Origin: Acinetobacter sp. CFCC 10889
GTDB lineage: Bacteria; Pseudomonadota; Gammaproteobacteria; Pseudomonadales; Moraxellaceae
Direction of reading: 5' to 3'
Length of the DNA: 64,000 nucleotides
NCBI RefSeq assembly: GCF_003268395.1
Contig: NZ_LQXQ01000006.1
Location: forward strand, 42,801-106,800
Part shown: positions 35,156-42,549 of the stretch, in pieces
Numbering within the stretch: the stretch's first letter is position 1
Layout of the letters: every line of letters begins with the position of its first letter
Position numbers and translations under genes: made by a program
Notes under the pieces: model-generated
Seen by the model: the letters and a program-made list of their open reading frames with translations, nothing else
Told to the model about the DNA's origin: nothing
Databases searched by the model: none

Positions 35156-36069
35156 ATGGAGCTTAGACATTTAAAATATTTTGTGGCAGTGGTTGAAGAA
35201 CAAAGTTTTACTAAAGCTGCTGAAAAATTATTTATTGCACAGCCACCTTTAAGTCGCCAAATCCAAAATCTAGAAAGTGAACTTGGTATTCAGTTATTTG
35301 AAAGAGGCAGCCGCCCTTTAGTAACAACTGAAGCGGGTCATTTTTTTTTATAATCATGCTTTACAATTATTAAATCAAGCCGATGAATTAAAAAGTATGA
35401 CCAAAAAATCGGGATTATTGATCGGACAATTACTTTAAGTTTTGTGGGTTCATTATTATTTAGTTATTTACCTAAAATTATTTTTTTATTTAAACAACGC
35501 AATACACATTTAAAAATCGAGCTGGTCGAATTATCCTCCATTGAACAAGTGGCGGCATTAAAAAACAGGCAGATTGATATTGGTTTTGGTCGGGTTGATT
35601 TTGATGATCCAGATATTATTCGTACCAAACTACGTGATGAAGCTTTGGTATTGGCAATTCATGCAGGACATCCTTTAGCACGTAAAGAAGGTATTTTTTT
35701 TAAAGAATTGGTCGATCAAGATTTGATCTTTTATCCTAAAAATGATCAACCAAATTTTCACACCAGATACAGGCTTTATTTGCAGAACAAAATTTAAGAC
35801 CAACACAGGTACGGTATGTGCGAGAAATGGCACTCGCATGTGGTTTTGCCGCAGCAGGTGATGGCATGGTGATTGTGCCTGCAAGTGCGAAAAATATTTA
35901 TTTAACTAATTTAAAATTTATTCCGATTTTAGATCAAAATGCCATGAGCCATGTAGTAATGGCAATCCGCAAAGAACAGTGCACAGAAGATCTTAAGGCA
36001 TTTTTTGATTGTGTATATCAAGTCTATGATTTAGAAGGCATTCAATATAATAGAATGCAATATTTTTGA
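35156..36069 (+). pseudogene. BenM/CatM-like LysR regulator with three frameshifts
   Basis: The HTH begins MELRHLKYFVAVVEEQSFTK and continues with IAQPPLSRQIQNLESELG. Three single-base changes break the frame: one extra T in the T9 run at 35341-35349, one missing A in the A6 run at 35403-35408, and one missing A between 35763 and 35764 (CACACCAG for CACACACAG). Correcting all three gives exactly 304 residues, the length of BenM/CatM, with a continuous effector domain (LSFVGSLLFSYLPK, AVLAIHAGHPLA-type strand, ALACGFAAAGDGMVIVPAS). It probably once controlled an aromatic-degradation operon nearby. Sequencing error is possible, but three hits in one gene point to decay. Confidence 0.87.
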
Positions 36070-36372
36070 TCTGTACTTTATGATGATGTGTTGTTTTGAT
36101 CCAAAGTCATGTACATCCCTCAATATATTATATACTTTTAAAGTATGAAATTATGTCATTCTATCTATTAACTTTTTTTATTTTTTCAGCTTTAATAAAG
36201 TAGACTATTTTTATCAGGAATTATATCTAAAAATACGAATTATTCAGCAAAGCCAAAATGATATTTAAGTTGTTTAAATTGAAAATATTTTGAATTAGAC
36301 AACAAAGGATTAAAAAACCTCAGCGAGGTGCAAGGAAAATGCAATCATTTAGCCAACATTCAGATTTAAAAC

Positions 36373-37326
36373 ATGATACAAAACAAGCAGATTTTGCGCA
36401 ATTTAATGTCCCAAATTTGTGGTGCACATCATTTAGAAACGACCTATCGAGATACTTTGGACTTTCAGTATGATGGACTGCGTTTGCCGAAAAAGCAGAT
36501 GACCATTGGCTGTATTCAGTATGGGGCAAATGTTGCGATTAATATTTCACAGCTCAAATCCTATAGTATTAGTTTGCCACTACATGGATCACAATCACTC
36601 AATATTCGTGGTGAACTGCACCAATCCAATGAAAAACAAGGCTTAATTGTTTCTAATAATGATTCTCAAGATTTATTTATTGATAAAAATTGCAAGAAAT
36701 TACAAGTGGTCATTCCTGAAAAAAGTATGCAATTGGTGTTATCAGATTTACTTAATCGTCCTATCCATGAACATATTGTTTTTAATCCGATGATGAATTT
36801 GGGTATGGATCAGATGGTTGCTGCATGGTGGTCAAATATTCAAAATTTTATGGTGGTTAAAGCACAATATAAAGGGTTTTATGGTTTACATTTATTTTCT
36901 GAGGATTATGAAAGTTTTTTGATTAAAGCATTATTGTTGTCTCAGGAAAATAATTTTTCTGATGCTTTACGCAGTTTGGCAGATTCTGCTGAGCCAATTT
37001 ATATTCAAAAAGTAAAACAATTTTTAATTGAACATGCACAAGAAAATATTACAGCTGAAATGATTTTGAATATTGCAGGTGTATCAAAAACCAAGTTGTA
37101 TGAACAGTTTCAGCATTATTATGGTACTAGTCCGATTGCATTTTTAAAAAAATATCGGTTGCAAAAAATTTATCAAATTTTAAGTGCCTGCCAACAGCAA
37201 GAGCTTTCGATTTCAAAATTGGCTTATGATTGGGGCTTTAGTCATTTAAGCCGTTTTTCGCAAGAATATCGTGAAGAGTTTGGTGAAAATCCAAGTGAAA
37301 CCAAAGCAAAATCAGCATTCAATTAA
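36373..37326 (+). CDS. AraC-family regulator (AraC_binding_2 type), likely frameshifted at the N-terminus
   Basis: A C-terminal AraC DNA-binding domain with two HTH units (AEMILNIAGVSKTKLYEQF and ISKLAYDWGFSHLSRFSQEY) follows an effector/oligomerisation domain, as in regulators of anthranilate or benzoate dioxygenases. ATG 36373 lacks a ribosome site. ATG 36339, preceded by AAGGA and GAGG, opens a frame beginning MQSFSQHSDLKHDTKQ that would join this one as DFAQLMSQICGAHHLE if one T were removed from 36402-36404; the corrected protein has 328 residues. A role in activating the nearby antABC operon is inferred from neighbourhood. Confidence 0.8.
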   Translation: MIQNKQILRNLMSQICGAHHLETTYRDTLDFQYDGLRLPKKQMTIGCIQYGANVAINISQLKSYSISLPLHGSQSLNIRGELHQSNEKQGLIVSNNDSQDLFIDKNCKKLQVVIPEKSMQLVLSDLLNRPIHEHIVFNPMMNLGMDQMVAAWWSNIQNFMVVKAQYKGFYGLHLFSEDYESFLIKALLLSQENNFSDALRSLADSAEPIYIQKVKQFLIEHAQENITAEMILNIAGVSKTKLYEQFQHYYGTSPIAFLKKYRLQKIYQILSACQQQELSISKLAYDWGFSHLSRFSQEYREEFGENPSETKAKSAFN

Positions 37327-37400
37327 TACCAATCTGTTAAATTAACTTTATATAAATTAGCCTCTTTTGCTTTTCTACACCATTTACTTTAAACGTGGTG

Positions 37401-37521
37401 TTGCTATCGTGAGGCGACATGGATGTCGCCGTTGGACAAGGGCGATATGGATATCCCCTTTGTCCAACAAAGGATTTTTGTCACTTTTGATCCTTCAAAA
37501 GTGAGGCATTGACTACGCAAA
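37401..37521 (-). repeat. Dispersed structured repeat, copy B
   Basis: Reverse-complement relative of 31091-31230, sharing TTTGCGTA, ATGCC, CTTTTGA, AAAAATCCTTTGTTGG, the palindrome GGCGACATCCATGTCGCC and ACGATAG. The internal hairpin differs in sequence from copy A (here a TTGGACAA ... TTGTCCAA stem with GATAT-CC-ATATC at the top) but still folds. It also carries TCACTTTTGA-AGGA-TCAAAAGTGA. It occupies most of the 347-bp gap between the AraC gene and the MFS transporter gene. Confidence 0.75.
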
Positions 37522-37634
37522 GAAATTTAAACTTGTCAATATAAGTTGAGTCTGTGCAAACCTTTAATTTATATTATCCAACGTTGATAGAATCGTATAA
37601 GATTATTTTTCTTGTAATTTTTTGATTATAAAAA

Positions 37635-37660
37635 AACCTGTTATTTGAAAAGAACAGGTT
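37635..37660. terminator. Bidirectional intrinsic terminator
   Basis: AACCTGTT ... AACAGGTT stem with a 10-nt loop, preceded by an A-run and followed by TTT. Read on the minus strand it ends in six Ts, 14 bp after the MFS transporter stop; it can also stop plus-strand transcription from the AraC gene. Confidence 0.78.
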
Positions 37661-37673
37661 TTTGCTATGCTGA

Positions 37674-39020
37674 TTATGCGAGTTCACGTGAATTCATTGC
37701 TTGTTTATTCTTTGATTTTTCACCCATTACTTTTAAGCTAAGCGCAATGAATGAAATCAATGTCGGGATCGCCAAGACATAGAAAATCCCACTCAGACTG
37801 AGTTCAAAGGTGAAGATGAGTGAACCGAAGAATGCACCTAAAATCGCACCAACACGACCAATACCATGCATCCATGATACACCGACTGCACGACAAGTCG
37901 ATGGATAGAAGATCGCAGATAATGGTAATAATGATGACTGTGCACCTGCAAGTAGAGCACCAATAAGGAAAATGCTAATACCAAACAGGAGAATATTTGA
38001 GCTGACGAATCCTGTTAAAAGGAATAGTAAAAATGCAAGGAAATACGAGTATTTAATCACATTGGTTGGGTTGGTTTTGTCCATGTAGTAGCCCATAATC
38101 GTTGCACCGATCACGCCACCAAATGGGAAAATTGCCGCAATTAAACTAAATTGTTGTGTGCTGAAACCTGCTGTTTTTAAGATGGTTGGCATCCAACTGG
38201 TCAACAGATAAAACACCAATAAACTCATGAAACAGCAGAGCCATAACATGCTTGATCCCCATAAGTATTTTCCTAATACTTGCTTAACTGGGCTTTCATC
38301 TGTGTTGTTGGTTTCGGTAGCAGCAAGTTTAAATTGGACATCGGATGCAAAAGGCTGACCTTGAATTTTCTCTAAAATACTTTTTGCTTGAGCAGTCTGA
38401 TTTTTCTTGACGAGATATTGAGTAGATTCTGGCAATTTTAACATTAAAAATACAACCAGAATTACAGGAATAATCCCACCAATAATAATGACTTTCGCCC
38501 AACCTAAACTTTCTAATAAAAAGGCAGACAATACGCCACCGCAAGAAATCCCAAGCATAAAACCACAACCCGCAATACCTGTCAGAAAGGCTTTGCGTTT
38601 GCTTGGCATATATTCAGAAACAATGGTACTGATATTGGGCATGGCTGCACCTAAACCAATCCCTGTAATAAAACGATAGATCATCAGATCATTGGTCGAG
38701 GTTGCAAAACCACACAAAATGGTAAAAAGGGCAAAAAGTAGCGTGGTGCTGACAATGACTTTTTTACGACCGAACTTGTCAGCAAGAGGTCCTGAAATGA
38801 TTGCACCAATGGACATGCCCACTAAGGCAGCACTGAGTACAGGCGCGAGTTGTGGTTTGGTGATGCCCCAAGCATCGAGTAAAGACGGCGCAACAAAGCC
38901 GATAATACCGGTGTCTAATCCATCGCAGAAGAACACCAAAAAGCCGAGGAAAAACACCAACCATTGTAATGGCGAGAGTTTGTCACGGTCGATGACCGTA
39001 TTAACATCGATTGTTTGCAT
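37674..39020 (-). CDS. MFS aromatic acid:H+ symporter (AAHS family)
   Basis: A 12-helix transporter of 448 residues. ATG 39020 is chosen because AAGGGA precedes it; an upstream frame to 39062 is non-family. AAHS signatures are FCDGLDTGIIGFVAPSL in helix 1 (the acidic residue needed by PcaK/BenK), GPLADKFGRKK in loop 2-3 and a YMPSKRKAF loop in the middle. Its position between the AraC gene and antCBA suggests uptake of anthranilate, benzoate or a related acid. Relatives transport benzoate, protocatechuate or cis,cis-muconate, so the substrate is inferred. Confidence 0.88.
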   Translation of the reverse strand: MQTIDVNTVIDRDKLSPLQWLVFFLGFLVFFCDGLDTGIIGFVAPSLLDAWGITKPQLAPVLSAALVGMSIGAIISGPLADKFGRKKVIVSTTLLFALFTILCGFATSTNDLMIYRFITGIGLGAAMPNISTIVSEYMPSKRKAFLTGIAGCGFMLGISCGGVLSAFLLESLGWAKVIIIGGIIPVILVVFLMLKLPESTQYLVKKNQTAQAKSILEKIQGQPFASDVQFKLAATETNNTDESPVKQVLGKYLWGSSMLWLCCFMSLLVFYLLTSWMPTILKTAGFSTQQFSLIAAIFPFGGVIGATIMGYYMDKTNPTNVIKYSYFLAFLLFLLTGFVSSNILLFGISIFLIGALLAGAQSSLLPLSAIFYPSTCRAVGVSWMHGIGRVGAILGAFFGSLIFTFELSLSGIFYVLAIPTLISFIALSLKVMGEKSKNKQAMNSRELA

Positions 39021-39273
39021 AATTATTCCCTTAATAATTGAAAATCGATTGTGTTGATTCACGATAATGTTTATTCAATATCGATGACTATTGACTTAAA
39101 ACCACTTGATTCAATTAAAATTATTTATCTATTTTTAGCATTGGGTGCTTATTGAAAATATTTTTAGTGAACTTTTCCATTGATTTCACTCAAAATATAT
39201 TCCAGATATTTCCAAATATTTAACGTGAAGCACTCTCCCTCGAAAAGGAGAGTAGTTCATCAGAATTTATAAA

Positions 39274-40305
39274 TTAAGCTTTAACAGTATTGCTGGATAA
39301 AAACTTTTCACTATAAATCTTAAAGTTACTTAACGCAGCAGCGTCTAACCATGTTTTTACAGCTTCGATCATCGGTGGTGGACCACATAAATACATATCA
39401 AAAGCCTGTTCAGCCAGTTGATCTTTATTTAAATGTTCATGGATAAATCCAGTTTTTCCAGACCATGTTTCTGTGGCTTGGGTGACAATCGGATGATAAT
39501 TAAAGTTGGCAATTTTAGTGGCATAGTCTTGTAAACGTTGCTGTTCACATAAGTCAACTTCTTTATTTACCCCATAAAACAGCTCGATTTTTGGTGGGTT
39601 TTGCTGTTCAGCAAGGTTGTCTAACATGCCTAAAAATGCTGAAAGCCCTGTACCACCTGCGATAAATACCAGCGGTTTTTCAACTTCTCGTAAATAGAAA
39701 CTGCCCAAAGGTGCTTCCATCACAATGGTTTGTCCGACTTGACAGCGATCACGTAAGTAATTACTCATCACGCCATCAGGCAATAATCGAATTAAAAATT
39801 GCAATTGGTTGTTTGCATTTGGGCGATTGGCAAATGAATATGAGCGCCATTCATCTGTATCTGGAATTTGCAAACGTGCATATTGTCCAGCCAAATACTG
39901 CAATTGCTGTGTATGACTGCTTGCATCGACATGTAAAATTGCTGTGGTTTCAGACACTAACTCAACTTTTGTGACTGTTGCAGCAATTTTTAAAGTATCA
40001 CCTGCATTACAAATATTTGAATCATGATCAAAGAAAAAAGCGGCATCCGACTGTACGCGGGTTTGACATGCCAACATTTTTCGTTCAGCCAAATCACGTG
40101 CGCTGAGCGCTTCTTCATCGACATATTCTTGTTCATAAATGCCAGTTTCACATTGTCCCTGACAGGTACCACAGACGCCTTCACGGCAGTCGAGTGGTAG
40201 GTTAATGCCTTGACGAATCGCAGCATCGAGTAATAATTCTTCATTATTGACAGAGATAAAAAATGTTTTACCATCTGCAAAATTCAGTGCGACAGAATGT
40301 CCCAT
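39274..40305 (-). CDS. antC: Anthranilate 1,2-dioxygenase electron transfer component
   Basis: NADH reductase of the dioxygenase, 343 residues. A plant-type [2Fe-2S] ferredoxin domain at the N-terminus has Cys40, Cys45 and Cys48 in CREGVCGTC and Cys80 in MLACQTRV. An FAD domain (YARLQIPDTDEWRSYSFAN) and an NAD domain (VFIAGGTGLSAFLGMLDNL ... DMYLCGPPPMIEAVK) follow. It passes electrons from NADH to the Rieske centre of AntA. It is the last gene of the operon antABC, 11 bp after antB. BenC is the close alternative; the AntA sequence decides. Confidence 0.93.
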   Translation of the reverse strand: MGHSVALNFADGKTFFISVNNEELLLDAAIRQGINLPLDCREGVCGTCQGQCETGIYEQEYVDEEALSARDLAERKMLACQTRVQSDAAFFFDHDSNICNAGDTLKIAATVTKVELVSETTAILHVDASSHTQQLQYLAGQYARLQIPDTDEWRSYSFANRPNANNQLQFLIRLLPDGVMSNYLRDRCQVGQTIVMEAPLGSFYLREVEKPLVFIAGGTGLSAFLGMLDNLAEQQNPPKIELFYGVNKEVDLCEQQRLQDYATKIANFNYHPIVTQATETWSGKTGFIHEHLNKDQLAEQAFDMYLCGPPPMIEAVKTWLDAAALSNFKIYSEKFLSSNTVKA

Positions 40306-40316
40306 TTTAAAACTCC

Positions 40317-40808
40317 TTAAACGTGGTAGAAGTCTAAAACAGAATCAATTTTGTCATTCAGCAACACTGTATGTTGTTTGCGAATGCGGAAACTGTCTTC
40401 AGTTTGACGTAAAGTATAAGTGGCATGACCGTAGAAACAACCTTCTAAACCTTGACGATTGTATAGCGTTTGCCAAACGACTTTGGCTTCAATCAAACCA
40501 TCTGCCAATTCTTTCACACGAACATTGCTAATAAAATGTGCAGTACGTGGCAAGGGGGTTGCAGATGCCGCTTTGCCTGTTTCGATACGGAAGACTCGAT
40601 CTTCTAGACCTGTACGATCTTCATAGTAAATATAAGACATACCTTGGTTTGGATCAGTCACATAAGTATGGTCATCGATCCATTGTGGAATGTGATAAAG
40701 GCTGTCTTCATCATACAGTTCTAAATACTCATTCCATTGAAAATTATCACAATATTCAGATTTTTGGTTTAAAAACTGAGTCACAGCAAAGGTTAATTCC
40801 ATGTTCAT
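40317..40808 (-). CDS. antB: Anthranilate 1,2-dioxygenase small (beta) subunit
   Basis: A 163-residue ring-hydroxylating dioxygenase beta subunit, with the typical EYLELYDEDSLYHIPQW start, the RTAHFISNVRV centre and FRIRKQHTVLLND end. It gives the alpha3beta3 oxygenase its structure rather than its catalysis. GAGGAG lies before ATG 40808. It starts just after the antA stop and precedes antC by 11 bp. Confidence 0.94.
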   Translation of the reverse strand: MNMELTFAVTQFLNQKSEYCDNFQWNEYLELYDEDSLYHIPQWIDDHTYVTDPNQGMSYIYYEDRTGLEDRVFRIETGKAASATPLPRTAHFISNVRVKELADGLIEAKVVWQTLYNRQGLEGCFYGHATYTLRQTEDSFRIRKQHTVLLNDKIDSVLDFYHV

Positions 40809-40810
40809 GC

Positions 40811-42223
40811 TTAGATCTCCTCAGTTTCTGCGTGTTGGAACGTAATGTCATGCATTTTCAAAGCACTTTTATTTAAACCATCAAGGAGTAGTTTTCTCCA
40901 ATGCCCATGCTGGTTGACATATAAGCCTTCATGGGTAATTTCACGCCCTGTAATTACAGGCTTAATCCCAAGAATCTCAGCATTTTTACTTGTGCCGTAG
41001 TTCCAATTGTGATGACCACGTGAAATATCACTCCAACGCTCTAAACGGGCTTGGAAACCTTTTTGTTGTTCTCTAAATTCAACCAAATCGTCTGGTGTAC
41101 CTAAGCCTGATACATTAAAGAAATCTTCAAATTGACGAATACGGTTACGGCGGGCTTCAGCAGATTCACCTTTTACCCCGATACATTGGCTAATCACTTC
41201 CGTTTTGTTCCATGCCACAGGACGAACAATACGCAATTGCGAACTGATCTGATCCATAAAGAATAGGCTAGGGTATAAGTTCAAATTACGTAAGCGATGC
41301 ATTGCCCATTTAGCACGATCTTCACCATATTTTTCAACCAAATACGGCATGACTGTTTCATAACCCGGACGTACTGTTGGGTTTGGCATGTCACTAAATA
41401 AAACGCTGTGACCATTTTTAAAGCTAAAGAAACCATCATCTGTGTCGCCATCACCTGCGCCTAATTTACTATAATCAAGCGTGTCCATATCTTGACCATT
41501 TTCAGCATTCACTTGTTGACGATGCTGTACGGTAGACACATAGTTATAATGAACTGTACTGACATGGTAGCCATCTAAACCATTTTCATCTTGTAGTTTC
41601 CAGTTGCCTGCAAAAGTATAAGCAGATTTACCTTGTAAAACTTCAAGTTCGCCTGTTGGTGATTGTTCTACCATCAAGTCCAAAAATACTTTAGCATCAC
41701 CTAAGAATTCTTCTAGGCTATCTGTTGCTTGAGTATCAAGGCTCACAAATACAAAGCCACGATAGCTTTCAATACGACCTTGTTTTAGACCACGTGCTGA
41801 TTTATCAAAATCATCACAATATTCGCTTGGACCTTTAACTTTGATCAAACGACCATCTGATTTATAACACCAAGCATGGAACGGACAGGTAAAAGTTGAT
41901 TTATTGCCTTTTGCCACACGGGTCAAGGTTGCGCCACGATGCTCGCAGGCATTGACAAGGGCATGCAGTTGACCTGAACCATCACGGCTGATGATCATCG
42001 GTTGGCGACCGATTTGTACCGTTACAAAGTCATTATTATTTGGAATTTCACTTTCGTGACAGGCATAGATCCATACTTTTTCGAAAATATGCTCCATTTC
42101 TAAGTCAAATAATTCTGCTTCTGTGAACATTTCACGAGCAATGCGATACACGCCATCTTCAGGACGGAAATCCAAACAATTATTAACAAATTCTTGCCAT
42201 TGGGCAGTATTGCGAGCTTCCAT
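40811..42223 (-). CDS. antA: Anthranilate 1,2-dioxygenase large (alpha) subunit
   Basis: Catalytic subunit that turns anthranilate into catechol with loss of CO2 and ammonia. The 470 residues match Acinetobacter AntA closely as I remember it, for example WIYACHESEIPNNNDFVTVQ and VTGREITHEGLYV-type segments. The Rieske ligands are Cys93/His95 and Cys113/His116 (CEHRGATL, CPFHAWCY). The mononuclear iron site is in NGLDGYHVSTVH (His220, His225), with bridging Asp217. First gene of antABC. BenA is the alternative family member, but the overall sequence favours AntA. Confidence 0.95.
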   Translation of the reverse strand: MEARNTAQWQEFVNNCLDFRPEDGVYRIAREMFTEAELFDLEMEHIFEKVWIYACHESEIPNNNDFVTVQIGRQPMIISRDGSGQLHALVNACEHRGATLTRVAKGNKSTFTCPFHAWCYKSDGRLIKVKGPSEYCDDFDKSARGLKQGRIESYRGFVFVSLDTQATDSLEEFLGDAKVFLDLMVEQSPTGELEVLQGKSAYTFAGNWKLQDENGLDGYHVSTVHYNYVSTVQHRQQVNAENGQDMDTLDYSKLGAGDGDTDDGFFSFKNGHSVLFSDMPNPTVRPGYETVMPYLVEKYGEDRAKWAMHRLRNLNLYPSLFFMDQISSQLRIVRPVAWNKTEVISQCIGVKGESAEARRNRIRQFEDFFNVSGLGTPDDLVEFREQQKGFQARLERWSDISRGHHNWNYGTSKNAEILGIKPVITGREITHEGLYVNQHGHWRKLLLDGLNKSALKMHDITFQHAETEEI

Positions 42224-42549
42224 TCGTTATTCTCCATTTCAATACATCTTTGAGATGATTGAAACCCGAATCAGACCTTGGGCTCTATCCACTTTTTCCG
42301 TTTCTCTATCCTATAAGTGCATTTATTGAAAATTTAAGCAAAATCATCAGGAATTACAGACAAACATTATCAACTGTCCAAAATCCCTTTATAATAGTGT
42401 CCATTCTTTTCGAGTGAGATCAATTGAAATATTCAATCTTCATTGGTCAGCTCGTTTTTCTGTTTTTAGTCAATTGCTACAATTCGACTGATTTAAATAT
42501 TTTGCAATTTATGTGTTTGTAAATACACATAAAAGCTTTAGGTGCTCAC
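42224..42549. promoter_or_regulatory. Divergent antA / osmC-ycaO control region with leader hairpin
   Basis: A 326-bp gap serving antA (-) and the OsmC-YcaO gene (+). The most notable element is a perfect 9-bp inverted repeat TTTATGTGT (42508-42516) and ACACATAAA (42525-42533), only 16 bp before the ATG at 42550. It could fold in the mRNA leader or bind a repressor. The ribosome site between it and the start is a poor AGGTG. No gene was found in the gap. Confidence 0.5.

Noticed and set aside
36339..36482. Separate small gene beginning MQSFSQHSD
   Set aside because: Its first 21 codons fit as the missing N-terminus of the AraC regulator; the remaining codons are the AraC sequence read in the wrong frame.
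39231..39253. ACTCTCC...GGAGAGT hairpin after antC as a terminator
   Set aside because: A 7-bp stem without a T-run on the relevant strand; it resembles the dispersed CTCTCC repeats more than a terminator.
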